Shown here: positions 51,331 to 59,820 of the stretch, piece by piece
Position numbering within the stretch: the stretch's first letter is position 1
Layout: every line of letters starts with the position of its first letter
Assembly (NCBI GenBank): GCA_945957605.1
Contig: CAMFLR010000002.1
Span: 62,001 to 126,000, forward strand
Direction: 5' to 3'
Length of the DNA: 64,000 nt
Origin: an uncultured Isosphaeraceae bacterium
GTDB taxonomy: Bacteria > Planctomycetota > Planctomycetia > Isosphaerales > Isosphaeraceae
Translations under genes and position numbers: made by a program
The notes under the pieces: generated by a model
Database searches by the model: none
What the model was told of the DNA's origin: nothing
What the model saw: only the letters and a program-made list of their open reading frames with translations

Positions 51331-53091
51331 TTACTCGACGACCCGCACATGCAGGTCGCGAAGCTGGCGTCCGTCGACCGTTCCAGGGGCGCCGGTCATC
51401 AGGTCGGTTCCCTTGGCAGTCTTCGGGAACGCGATGCAGTCGCGGATGTTCGTCAGATTGCTGTAGAGCATGACGAGCCGGTCGACACCGAAGGCGATGC
51501 CACCGTGCGGCGGTGCGCCGTTCTTGAGTGCGCTCAGCAAGAAACCGAACTTCTCGTTCGCTTCCTCGGGCGAAAGCCCAAGCAGGCCAAAGACTTTCGC
51601 CTGAATGGCCGAGTCGTGGATTCGGATCGTTCCGCCGCCCGCTTCCTCGCCATTGATGACAAGGTCATAAGCCTGCGCCCGGACCTTCGAGGGGTCGGAA
51701 TCGAGCAGATGCAGGTCTTCGGGCAGAGGCATGGTGAACGGGTGGTGCTCGGCGACGTAGCGATTTTCTTCGGCGTCCCAGGCAAGCAGAGGGAACTTCA
51801 CCACCCACGAGTAGTGGAAAGCCGCCGGATCGTAGAGCTTCAACTCGGCCGCGAGCTTCGTACGTAGGTTCGTAAGCGCCTGGCTGGTCACGGCTTGCGT
51901 ATCGGCCACGATCAGGATCAGGTCACCCGCCTTGGCGTTGAAGCGTTCGCGGAGCTTGGTCGCGACTTCACCCTGGAAGAACTTGGCGGTTGGGCCGGTG
52001 AGGGTTTCTTCTTCAACCTTGATCCAGACGAGCCCCTTCGCGCCGAACGTACCGGCGTATTCGGTGAGGCCGTCGAGGTCCTTGCGGGTGTACTTGGTGC
52101 CGCCGCCGGTCGCGCACAGGCCCCGGATGCGATAGCCATTGTCCTTGGCGATCTGGAAAACCTTGAAATCGGTCTCGGCGGCGATGTCGGCGACGTCGAT
52201 CAGCTCGACGCCGTAACGCAAGTCAGGACGATCGTTGCCGTAGCGTTCCATCGCGTCGTGATATTCAATGCGCGGCAGCGGCAGCGTCAATTCTTCGCCG
52301 CTGAACTCTTTCGCGATCTTCACCACGAGATTTTCCATCGTGGCGAGAACGTCTTCGAACTCGACGAACGACATTTCGACGTCGAGCTGCGTGAACTCGG
52401 GCTGGCGGTTGGCGCGAAGGTCTTCGTCGCGGAAGCAACGGGCGATCTGGAAGTAGCGATCGAAGCCCGAAACCATGAGCAATTGCTTGTACAACTGCGG
52501 CGATTGCGGCAAGGCGTAAAAGTGCCCTGAGTGCACGCGGCTGGGAACGAGGAAGTCACGCGCACCTTCGGGGGTGCTGCGGCCGAGCATCGGGGTTTCG
52601 ACTTCAAGGAACCCCAGGCCCGACAAGGTGTTGCGCATGAGCTGCGACATCTTGTGCCGGAGGATGAAGATCGACTGCATCGCCGGTCGGCGGAGGTCGA
52701 GGAAGCGATACTTGAGCCTCAATTCCTCGTTCGGCTCGGCACCTTGCATTTCAAACGGCGGAGTCGGCGAAGCGTTGAAGACTTCGAGTTCGACCGCGCG
52801 AACCTCGATGGCTCCGGTTTTGAGCTTGGGGTTTTCCTTGCCCGGCAGACGTGCCGCCACAACCCCTTTGATCCCAATCACATACTCACTGCGCAGCTCT
52901 CGAGCGGCGTCTTGCAGTGCGGCCCCTGCTTCGGGCTCGAAAACAACCTGGGTTAGCCCGAAACGGTCGCGCACGTCGATGAAGGCCAGCCCACCAAAGT
53001 CGCGCCAGGCGTCGACCCAGCCATTAAGAACCACCGTCTGGCCGACGTGTTCGAGGGTCAGGTCGCCACAGGTATGAGTCCGTTTCAGCAT
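51331..53091 (-). CDS. aspS: Aspartate--tRNA ligase, bacterial type
   Basis: Class II synthetase charging tRNA-Asp. The 586-residue length, with N-terminal OB fold (VVLNGWVDAWRDFGGLAFID) and the GAD insertion domain near residues 285-410, marks the bacterial form. Class II motifs are RHKMSQLMRNTLS with FLEVETPMLGRSTPEGARDF (motif 1), CFRDEDLRANRQPEFTQLD (motif 2) and GIAFGVDRLVMLYSN (motif 3). ATG 53091. A hairpin followed by a T-run lies in its leader, as noted separately. Confidence 0.96.
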   Translation of the reverse strand: MLKRTHTCGDLTLEHVGQTVVLNGWVDAWRDFGGLAFIDVRDRFGLTQVVFEPEAGAALQDAARELRSEYVIGIKGVVAARLPGKENPKLKTGAIEVRAVELEVFNASPTPPFEMQGAEPNEELRLKYRFLDLRRPAMQSIFILRHKMSQLMRNTLSGLGFLEVETPMLGRSTPEGARDFLVPSRVHSGHFYALPQSPQLYKQLLMVSGFDRYFQIARCFRDEDLRANRQPEFTQLDVEMSFVEFEDVLATMENLVVKIAKEFSGEELTLPLPRIEYHDAMERYGNDRPDLRYGVELIDVADIAAETDFKVFQIAKDNGYRIRGLCATGGGTKYTRKDLDGLTEYAGTFGAKGLVWIKVEEETLTGPTAKFFQGEVATKLRERFNAKAGDLILIVADTQAVTSQALTNLRTKLAAELKLYDPAAFHYSWVVKFPLLAWDAEENRYVAEHHPFTMPLPEDLHLLDSDPSKVRAQAYDLVINGEEAGGGTIRIHDSAIQAKVFGLLGLSPEEANEKFGFLLSALKNGAPPHGGIAFGVDRLVMLYSNLTNIRDCIAFPKTAKGTDLMTGAPGTVDGRQLRDLHVRVVE

Positions 53092-53140
53092 GGTGGAGAG
53101 CCGTTCGTGCGATTCGAGGGGCAGGCAGGGTATTGGGATT

Positions 53141-53205
53141 AAAACAAAAAACGAGAGCCCGCCGAGCTGTTCAGCCCGTGGGCCAACCTAAGCTAACCGG
53201 CGGGC
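53141..53205 (-). promoter_or_regulatory. Possible attenuator in the aspS leader
   Basis: On the minus strand, about 50-110 bases before aspS, a hairpin is followed six bases later by TTTTTTGTTTT. The hairpin pairs GCCC with GGGC and GGGCT with AGCTC over a GAAC loop. An alternative longer pairing CCCGCCG/CGGCGGG would compete with it. No minus-strand gene ends here, so a terminator in this position would act on aspS itself. The canonical T-box sequence is not seen. Confidence 0.4.
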
Positions 53206-53355
53206 GCGGATACCGTCAACCGCGCGGCCGGGTTTGGCGTCGGCTGAACGAGATAATCTCCATTCTTCAGTCAATTTGCGCCAGTGCAGGGTTCGGGATT
53301 CGTCCGCAAGGCGCGTTATGATATCTCGTCTCACTTCCGATCTCTCGAGGTTCGC

Positions 53356-54333
53356 ATGAAGTTCGACGCCGAACGCGCCCTGACCGTAACCACACACGAA
53401 TCTCCGCTCGCATACGTTGAAGAAGCCTGGCGTGAGTCGGGCTGGGATGTCGCACACTCGCAAAAGCGCGCGGCGTTACCGCTTCGGCGTTTAAGCCACT
53501 CGGTGCGTGCTCTGCTGGTCGTGCTCGGGGTGTTGTTCGGGCGTTTCGCCGATGGGTGGGTCGAAGTCGCTGGATTGATCGTCGCCGCGTGGAGCCTGAT
53601 GCAGCTTACACGAGACCGGGGCTTCCAGTTCCGCTTTCCCAGATCGATCGACGTCCTTTCCGCGACGCGGCCGCGAACTCAAGATCGTTGCGTTTTGATC
53701 ATCGTCCGCTCTGCGCGACCGCGCGTAAAGCTCGTCGGCCGCCTGCGGATCGCGTATGCAGTGATGATTTTCGCATCTGCAGTCGGCGTGGTCTTCATGA
53801 CCAAGGATTGGGCCGCGATTCTGGTCACGACATTCGTGGTGATGCTTCAGTTGCTCTATTTCCTCTCGAGCGATTTCGTACCGACCCGAGTGACCACCGA
53901 CAACAAGTCTGGCCTGGCATTTGCCGCAGAATTCGCCCGAACATGGCCGACGACAGGCAAGTCGGCCGATCTCCAATTCGCGGTCATACCCGCGGACGAG
54001 GAAGCGATCGTCGACCTGAACGACGCGATCGACGCCGCAATGGTTGTCGTCGATATTGTCGATCCCGGCGTTTCGCAGCCGTTCAAAATTGCAGGCGACG
54101 ATATCGGCCTGGAGCTCGCCGAAAAGGCGGCGAGCGACCTCTGGATTCCGTTCACGAAGTCGCTCGCCATGCCACAGCCGGGGCTTAATGCCGACAAGCT
54201 CACCGCGTTTGTGCGGCTCGACGCTGGTACCGGTTCAATGACCTCCCGGTTCGAGCCGATCGCGCTCGATCGCACGGCGCAGCTTGTCCGGGAGATGACG
54301 TTACGCTGGGGCAAAAAGAACGATACTGCGTAA
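53356..54333 (+). CDS. Hypothetical membrane protein next to Wzz-like gene
   Basis: A 325-residue protein. ATG 53356 has GAGG eight bases upstream. Two pairs of hydrophobic segments lie around residues 45-85 and 130-175 (MIFASAVGVVFM, ILVTTFVVMLQLLYFL). The C-terminal 150 residues are soluble (DLQFAVIPADEEAIVDLNDA, LVREMTLRWGKK). No family is recognised. Its 3' third has a decayed copy at 55514-55770, generated by the tandem duplication. Confidence 0.65.
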   Translation: MKFDAERALTVTTHESPLAYVEEAWRESGWDVAHSQKRAALPLRRLSHSVRALLVVLGVLFGRFADGWVEVAGLIVAAWSLMQLTRDRGFQFRFPRSIDVLSATRPRTQDRCVLIIVRSARPRVKLVGRLRIAYAVMIFASAVGVVFMTKDWAAILVTTFVVMLQLLYFLSSDFVPTRVTTDNKSGLAFAAEFARTWPTTGKSADLQFAVIPADEEAIVDLNDAIDAAMVVVDIVDPGVSQPFKIAGDDIGLELAEKAASDLWIPFTKSLAMPQPGLNADKLTAFVRLDAGTGSMTSRFEPIALDRTAQLVREMTLRWGKKNDTA

Positions 54334-54343
54334 CAACCGGCGA

Positions 54344-55324
54344 CTATTGGGCGTCGGTGAAAAGCACGACGCGAGGCCGGGCCTGAAGCTCGATATCCAG
54401 CGATTCAATTTCCTGCCCGACCGACCGGGATGTCTTGGTCAAAAGTTCGATATCGTCATGTTCGTTCTTCAAGTCGATTTGGCTCGCGCCGAGTCTCTCG
54501 ATCTCGGCAATCATCCGATCTTCTTCCGCAGTATACACATCGGTTTGGCGTTTCAGGTTGTCGAGATTCTTGGTCATCACATCGATCTGTTCGCTCGTCA
54601 GCGCCTTGTCGGCCTTCGCTCTCGCCAACTGTGATTCGAGCATCGCCTTCTGAAGCCGAGTCCGGCGCAGCTCTTGTCGATTTTCGCGCAAATCTTGGAG
54701 CGTTAAATCGCGACGTGCGTCACGGCCGACGCGCGTCTCATTGCCGACTGAACCATCCAATTGCCGCAAGGAAGCCCGCTTGGTTCGGAGTTCATCCTGG
54801 TATTGATTGTAGAGCTTTCTGAGTTGCTCGAGCCTCGTAATCTTTGTCTGGTGGTCGTATTCCACCACTCTCTCAAGATAGGCAGCTACCACCGCGTTCA
54901 CGATCTTAATCGCGTCGTTTTTGTCCGGCATGGTTAACGAGATACCGATCAGTTCCGACTCGGGTGTCAGGCTAACAACTAGGTTGTCGTGCAACCATTG
55001 CAATGCATTGGGGTTTGATTTGATCGCTGCCAAATTCGCGACCTTGGGATCGCGCAGGGTTGGACCAAGAACCGCATGCGATTTGATCATGTGGTACTGC
55101 GTCTTACGGAATGTTTCCCGATCGGCAGGCGAAATCGTCACCTGCTTCATAACCCCTAAATCTTCGCTTCGCAGATGCACTTGCGCAGTGGCCGTCTTCC
55201 CGCTCGCCGCCGATACCTGAGCGAACGATTTGATTGCCACAAACGACGCGAGTGCAAACACGCCGCACGCAACGCCAATCACTTTAACAAAGAATAAGGG
55301 ACGAGTTCGCAAATTGGCGAGCAT
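54344..55324 (-). CDS. Wzz/GumC-like exported coiled-coil protein, copy 1
   Basis: A 326-residue protein with features of polysaccharide chain-length determinants (Wzz/GumC N-terminal domain). It lacks the second transmembrane segment and kinase normally found there. ATG 55324 has GGAG nine bases upstream; a longer frame from 55369 looks unused. A signal or anchor comes first (VKVIGVACGVFALASFVAI). LRDPKVANLAAIK and NLVVSLTPESELIGISLTMP with IVNAVVAAYLERVVEY are the Wzz-like segment. A long coiled coil (YNQYQDELRTKRASLRQLD onward) ends the protein. It is a tandem paralogue of the 55779 gene. Confidence 0.65.
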   Translation of the reverse strand: MLANLRTRPLFFVKVIGVACGVFALASFVAIKSFAQVSAASGKTATAQVHLRSEDLGVMKQVTISPADRETFRKTQYHMIKSHAVLGPTLRDPKVANLAAIKSNPNALQWLHDNLVVSLTPESELIGISLTMPDKNDAIKIVNAVVAAYLERVVEYDHQTKITRLEQLRKLYNQYQDELRTKRASLRQLDGSVGNETRVGRDARRDLTLQDLRENRQELRRTRLQKAMLESQLARAKADKALTSEQIDVMTKNLDNLKRQTDVYTAEEDRMIAEIERLGASQIDLKNEHDDIELLTKTSRSVGQEIESLDIELQARPRVVLFTDAQ

Positions 55325-55430
55325 GGGGGATTGCTCCAGGAAACAATTGGTGAAGTCGAGAAATGCCAATGCCTCAGGCTAAGCGCCGAATGAAATCCAC
55401 ACAAGAAAAAATGATCGCGTTCTCGCGCTT

Positions 55431-55513
55431 TCAAGGGGCCTGTCGCTTTGCAGGAGCATCTTCGACTGACAGTGCCACATCGGCCAAGTCGCAATCGAGC
55501 ATCGATCGCGCGG
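55431..55513 (-). pseudogene. Fragment: 3' end of the 56866 gene (duplicate)
   Basis: Encodes DCDLADVALSVEDAPAKRQAP, nearly identical to the end of the 56866 protein, together with about 80 bases of downstream flank (55350-55430) at over 90 percent visual identity. It has no start and joins membrane-gene sequence at 55513. It is a scar of the tandem duplication. Confidence 0.85.
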
Positions 55514-55770
55514 GCTTCGCCCCGACATGGCCGAGCACTGGGAGGTCTGCCGACCTCCAATTCGCGATCGTCACCGCAGACGAAGCTTGGTTCTCGAAAT
55601 CGCTGACGATGACGCAGCCGAGACTCAGCGCCGACATACTCACAACCTTTGTGCGGCCCGACGTCGTCCCGGTTCGAGCCGGCCGCGCTGGATTGCACGG
55701 CGCGGCTCGTTCGGGAGATGACATTGCATTGGGGCAAAAAGGCAGATTCACGCGACGCTACCGCATAGCG
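55514..55770 (+). pseudogene. Fragment: 3' end of the 53356 membrane gene (duplicate)
   Basis: Similar to 53930-54330 over two blocks with about 145 bases deleted between them. Block one matches the segment GACATGGCCGA to GACGA; block two carries TTTGTGCGGC and CGGGAGATGAC. It has no start codon and frame damage. It forms the left end of duplication unit 2. Confidence 0.8.
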
Positions 55771-55778
55771 GTCGACGC

Positions 55779-56759
55779 TTATTCGGCGTCGTGGAATCTC
55801 GTGACGCGAGGCACAGCCTGCAGCTCGGCATCAAGCGTTTCAACCTCTCGGCCGATGGCCTGCGCCGTCTTCGTGAGCAACTCGATATCGTCCTGTTCGT
55901 TCTTCAAATCGATTTGGCTCGCACTCTGCTTCTCAATCTCGGCAACCATCCGATCTTCTTCGGCGGTATACACATCAACCTGGCGTTTCACGTTGTCGAG
56001 ATTCTTCGTCAATTCATCGATCTGTTCGCTCGTCAGCACCTTGTCGGCCTTTGCTTTGGCAAGATGCGCTTCAAGCATCGCCTTCTGAAGGCGAGTACGG
56101 CGCAGCTCTTGCCGATTTTCTCGCAAATCCTGGAGCGTTAACTCACGACGCACGTCACGACCGACACGCGGCTCTTTGCCGACAGAACCATCCAATTGTC
56201 GCAATGAAGCCCGCTTGGTTCGAAGTTCATCCTGGTATTGATTGTGGAGCTTTCTGAGTTGCTCGAGCCGGTTGATCCGAGCCTTGAGATCTTGTTCCAC
56301 CACGTTCTCAAGATAGGCTGTTACCACAGCGTTCACGATCGTGACCGCCTCGCTCTTATCGGGCAGCGCAAGTGCGACCTGAATCAGGTTCGAGTCGGGC
56401 GGAATGTTGACTACCAGGTTGTCTTGCAACCACTGCAACGGGTCTGCGTTCGACTTGATCGTCGCCAGTTTGGCGACTTTGGGATCGCGCAGCGCCGGGC
56501 CGAGCACCGCGCGCGATTTGATGAGCGTTGCCTGTGCCTTGCGGAAGAATTCATGGTCGGCGAGCGGGATCGTCACCAGTTTGGTAACCCCTAGTCCTTC
56601 GCGCCGCACAAAGAGCTCCGCCGTAGTCATCTTTCCACGCGTGGCAGGTGCCTGGCCGAACGACGGATTTGCCACAAGCGAGGCGAGTGCAAACGCGCCG
56701 CACGCGGCGCCAATCACCTTAACCATAAATAAGGAACGAGTTCGCAGTTCGGCGAGCAT
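55779..56759 (-). CDS. Wzz/GumC-like exported coiled-coil protein, copy 2
   Basis: A 326-residue paralogue of the 54344 protein, with about 80 percent similarity in the C-terminal coiled coil and less at the N-terminus. ATG 56759 has GGAG nine bases upstream, as in copy 1. The signal is VKVIGAACGAFALASLVA. The Wzz-like segment is LRDPKVAKLATIK with NLVVNIPPDSNLIQVALALP and IVNAVVTAYLENVVEQ. Both copies look intact and translatable, and their differences sit mostly in exposed parts, so they may have diverged in partner or ligand. Confidence 0.65.
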   Translation of the reverse strand: MLAELRTRSLFMVKVIGAACGAFALASLVANPSFGQAPATRGKMTTAELFVRREGLGVTKLVTIPLADHEFFRKAQATLIKSRAVLGPALRDPKVAKLATIKSNADPLQWLQDNLVVNIPPDSNLIQVALALPDKSEAVTIVNAVVTAYLENVVEQDLKARINRLEQLRKLHNQYQDELRTKRASLRQLDGSVGKEPRVGRDVRRELTLQDLRENRQELRRTRLQKAMLEAHLAKAKADKVLTSEQIDELTKNLDNVKRQVDVYTAEEDRMVAEIEKQSASQIDLKNEQDDIELLTKTAQAIGREVETLDAELQAVPRVTRFHDAE

Positions 56760-56865
56760 GGGGAATTGCTCCAGAAAACAAATGGTGAAGTCGAGAAATG
56801 CCAATGCCTCAGGCTAAGCGCCGAATGAAATCCACACAAGCAAAAATGATCGGGCTCTCGCGCTT

Positions 56866-58113
56866 TCAAGGGGCCTGTCGTTTTGCAGGAGCATCTTCGA
56901 GTGACAGTGCCACATCGGCCAGGTCGCGATTGAGCGTCGATCGCGCAGTGCGAAGCGCGCGCTGCGTCGTCGCGCCTACCGCAAGACTCTGCCGCTTCAT
57001 ACTCTCGTTGACCTGAAAAATGCCCGATGACTCAATGAACGAAAACGCCGACTTCACCTGTGGATCTTCGGCGATCGCGTTCACATCACCCGCGGGAACG
57101 TCGTTCGTGGCAAACGTCGCCGCACGCGACGGCCCGCGTGACCAATTGCGACCATTGAAGAGATAAACGCTTGCTTCAATCGTCACGCTTGCAAAATCGG
57201 GACTCATATCGAGGCGGGTGATTAGTGCGCCTGTACGTCCCTTGCCCGAAACGCCATTCAGAATTGGCGGCAGCGGATCGGCTGGCGCTTCGCCGAGAAT
57301 GTCCTTGAGCGCCGACGACAGAATCGCCCCGGCATCAGCAATTTTCGGCGGCTCGCCTGGATTCGGCTCGGGCAGAATCACGCTGCCATAACGAATGAAT
57401 CGCACATCCTGGTCGTAAAGCAATTCCGTCGCCGCCCGGCGCAATGCCCACTGCACATCGGGTTCGGCCTGAAGCGGCACCAGAGGATCGAGCGAAACCG
57501 GCGAGCCGTTTTCCGGATCCAGCCCCCGTCCTTCAATCGCAGCTTTTACCTCATCAATCGGCAACGTCTCAGCGTCGTCGAGGCCAATCGTCCAGGCCTG
57601 CCGCATCATCCGGTTTGCCTGCGGACCGCGCTTCTGCACTAATTTCACCTCGGGCCGCACGAGCTTGACGACCATCAAAGGCGTCGCGCTGGGATCTTCC
57701 GCAGGCTTCGCCAGGCTGCGATCGAGCCAGCCTGTGATCATATCATTGGGCGACGCTGCACCATTCCCGCGATCGCGCCGCCAGGCCTGCAGCCGCTCCT
57801 TGCGCACCGTCGCAGCCCCCGCGTTTGCGGTCTGCTCCGCCTTCTCCCACTTCGCGAACCACTCTGGCAGATTCTTCGACGCCCACGCTCGACGCACCAC
57901 CACCAACGTGCTTCCTCGCTCGCTCACCACTTGCCCAAGCAGCGTTTTGCCGTCCTTGAGCGTGATGGTATCAGCGACGGTTTTATCCTTGGGCGCGGGC
58001 TTCGCCTTCGCCGGGACGCGCGTACGGGTTCGCGTTTGCGCGGGAGCATCACCCACGCAAGCGAAAAGAGCGAGCAGTCCGACGATCCAGCGAGTCACCG
58101 TCTTGCCAGACAT
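56866..58113 (-). CDS. Secreted hypothetical protein
   Basis: A 415-residue exported protein of unknown function. ATG 58113 follows GGAGG by 6 bases. Signal: RWIVGLLALFACVGDAPAQ. A basic linker (TRTRTRVPAKAKPAPKDK) precedes a strand-rich segment (ITLKDGKTLLGQVVSERGST, LVVVRRAW). A second half contains VTIEASVYLFNGRNWSRGPS and conserved helices. The last 27 residues are repeated as the pseudogene fragment at 55431-55513. The gene neighbours the Wzz-like genes on the same strand, but no functional link is shown. Confidence 0.75.
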   Translation of the reverse strand: MSGKTVTRWIVGLLALFACVGDAPAQTRTRTRVPAKAKPAPKDKTVADTITLKDGKTLLGQVVSERGSTLVVVRRAWASKNLPEWFAKWEKAEQTANAGAATVRKERLQAWRRDRGNGAASPNDMITGWLDRSLAKPAEDPSATPLMVVKLVRPEVKLVQKRGPQANRMMRQAWTIGLDDAETLPIDEVKAAIEGRGLDPENGSPVSLDPLVPLQAEPDVQWALRRAATELLYDQDVRFIRYGSVILPEPNPGEPPKIADAGAILSSALKDILGEAPADPLPPILNGVSGKGRTGALITRLDMSPDFASVTIEASVYLFNGRNWSRGPSRAATFATNDVPAGDVNAIAEDPQVKSAFSFIESSGIFQVNESMKRQSLAVGATTQRALRTARSTLNRDLADVALSLEDAPAKRQAP

Positions 58114-58289
58114 CCTCTGCCTCCCCACGCGCTCGGCTGATAAACTCAGGAGGGTCGACACGCACACGAGTCACTGCATGCAGTCGTGCGGTATGCCTCC
58201 ATCATATCCACGAACGGCACGGTGAAGTCCAGACAATTAGAGTCGCCGGCGCATTTCTCAACGACGTCGTTCTCTTAGCGAGCCTGCCG

Positions 58290-58937
58290 ATGCCCGATCT
58301 CATACCGCTCGGAGACCGTGCCTGGCTCGCTCGCTTTGCGACGGAAGCCGACGCACGCCGCTGGGCCAACGAGGTGGGACGCCAAGAGGCAAGCGAAGAT
58401 GTGGTGCTCGCATACCGATCGGTTTCCGTTCATTTCGATCCCGATCGAACCGACGGCCAGGCATTGAAAGATCGACTCGCCGCGATTGCAATCCCGCGCG
58501 GCGAACTCGCCGTGGGCCGAACCGTTGTGGTGCCCGTGCTCTACGATGGCGAAGATCTGGCGGAAGTGTCGAGCACGACGGGCCTGTCGCCGCAGGAAAT
58601 CATCCGACTGCACACCGAATCTCCATTCGACGTGTTCGCGATCGGCTTCCAGCCAGGTTTCCCTTATGCCGGTTACTTGCCAGAACCGCTGCAATCGCTT
58701 CCGCGAAGAACTCGGCCCCGCCTCCGAGTGCCGGCCGGATCGGTCGCCATTGCCGCAGGCCAAACGGGAATCTATCCCAGTGAACTCCCCGGCGGCTGGA
58801 ACTTGCTCGGTCGAACGCCGCTGAAAATCGTCGACATGACGGCCGGCCTCTTTCCGATTCGCCCCGGTGATCGGCTCAAATTTCAAGCGATCGAGCACGA
58901 CGAATTCCAGGAGCGGCTTGGAGAAATGCTCACATGA
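58290..58937 (+). CDS. pxpB: 5-oxoprolinase subunit PxpB
   Basis: Kinase-type subunit of the PxpABC complex that converts 5-oxoproline (pyroglutamate) to glutamate with ATP. The 215-residue product has the KipI/allophanate-hydrolase-subunit-1 fold: LIPLGDRAWLARFATEADAR near the start, FDVFAIGFQPGFPYAGYLP, and VPAGSVAIAAGQTGIYPSE with the GGWNLLGRTP end. The stop overlaps the pxpA start (ATGA). The last 85 bases are repeated before the second pxpA. Confidence 0.92.
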   Translation: MPDLIPLGDRAWLARFATEADARRWANEVGRQEASEDVVLAYRSVSVHFDPDRTDGQALKDRLAAIAIPRGELAVGRTVVVPVLYDGEDLAEVSSTTGLSPQEIIRLHTESPFDVFAIGFQPGFPYAGYLPEPLQSLPRRTRPRLRVPAGSVAIAAGQTGIYPSELPGGWNLLGRTPLKIVDMTAGLFPIRPGDRLKFQAIEHDEFQERLGEMLT

Positions 58938-59710
58938 AAACAATCGACCTTAACGCCGATCTGGGCGAAGGAATGCCCTGGGATTTCGAGCTGTTGAAAC
59001 GCGTTACGTCCGCGAGTGTGAGCTGCGGAGCACACGCGGGCACCGACGACGAGATTCGGGCGACGCTAAATGAGGCGAAGCAACGCGGGGTTGCCGTGGG
59101 AGCGCGTCCGAGTTGGTCGGATCGTGAAGGATTTGTGCAAACCTTTGACACGGCCGAGTGGCTGCGCAGCTTTAACTTGTCTGAGAGTCTAAAGTATTCG
59201 GACATGCTTGCGTTAATGCTTGGGCTTCCCAAGATGATTATTAAGCAGATAACGCATTTAAATTCATTGGCGTGGGAGATCGGACTCAACCTGTGGTACA
59301 TCAAACCGCACGGCGTGCTCTACAGTCAGACCGATGCATACGATCCAGAAGACATCGTTGTCGGCGTGAGCGTCTGTAGTGCGGCTGCAGAACTTGGTCT
59401 GCCAATTATGAGTCTTCCGCACGGACCATTCGAGCGTTCCGCTGCCGCGAGTCATGTTTCGATCATCAGGGAGGCCTTCCCCGATCGCCGATACGATAAA
59501 ATCGGCTGTCTATCGCCTTGCGACCGTCCTGCGGACCTGATTCACGATCGCGCGGAATGCGTCGAGCAAGCGTTGAAGCTGATCGATAGCGGCGTCGAAT
59601 CACTCTGCCCTCATGGCGATTCTCCCACCGCCGTAGAGTTCGCTGACGCACTGCTCGAACGTTTTGCTCGCGAAGAAATCGTCGTCCGCAGCTTTATCGA
59701 TCGAGGCTAA
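58934..59710 (+). CDS. pxpA: PxpA homologue, first copy, with altered conserved residues
   Basis: A 258-residue LamB/YcsF-family protein, the metal-dependent subunit of 5-oxoprolinase. Both termini match the second copy very closely. MKTIDLNADLGEGMPWDFEL and SVSCGAHAGTDD are intact. But the family GAHP motif reads GARPSW, the KPHGALYN motif reads KPHGVLYS, and the middle (about residues 65-165) is unlike copy 2. FDRRY and CPHGDSPTAV remain. It could be a partly degenerate or re-specialised copy. It overlaps pxpB by four bases. Confidence 0.85.
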   Translation: MKTIDLNADLGEGMPWDFELLKRVTSASVSCGAHAGTDDEIRATLNEAKQRGVAVGARPSWSDREGFVQTFDTAEWLRSFNLSESLKYSDMLALMLGLPKMIIKQITHLNSLAWEIGLNLWYIKPHGVLYSQTDAYDPEDIVVGVSVCSAAAELGLPIMSLPHGPFERSAAASHVSIIREAFPDRRYDKIGCLSPCDRPADLIHDRAECVEQALKLIDSGVESLCPHGDSPTAVEFADALLERFAREEIVVRSFIDRG

Positions 59711-59713
59711 TGA

Positions 59714-59820
59714 TCGCGGATTCAGCCTGACTCTATCCGATTCGCCCCGGTGATCGGCTCCAATTTCAAGCGATCGAGCACGACGAATTCCAGGCTCGTC
59801 TTGGAGAAATGCTCACATGA
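59714..59820 (+). pseudogene. Duplication scar: pxpC start plus pxpB end
   Basis: The first 20 bases (59714-59733) resemble the start of pxpC (ATGGCGGATTC). The rest is a nearly exact copy of the last 85 bases of pxpB, ending with the stop that overlaps the second pxpA start. It shows that the duplicated unit was pxpB-end, pxpA and pxpC-start. Confidence 0.88.

Larger units (their letters stand above)
53930..56947. repeat. Tandem segmental duplication around the Wzz-like gene
   Basis: Unit 1 (about 53930-55513) and unit 2 (about 55514-56947) each contain the 3' end of the 53356 gene, a whole Wzz-like gene on the minus strand, and the 3' end of the 56866 gene. The junction at about 55513 joins truncated gene ends. 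Unit 2 has lost about 145 bases inside its membrane-gene fragment. Confidence 0.85.

Noticed and set aside
53141-53205. T-box riboswitch for aspS
   Set aside because: The antiterminator core AGGGTGGNACCGCG is absent; only a generic attenuator remains possible.
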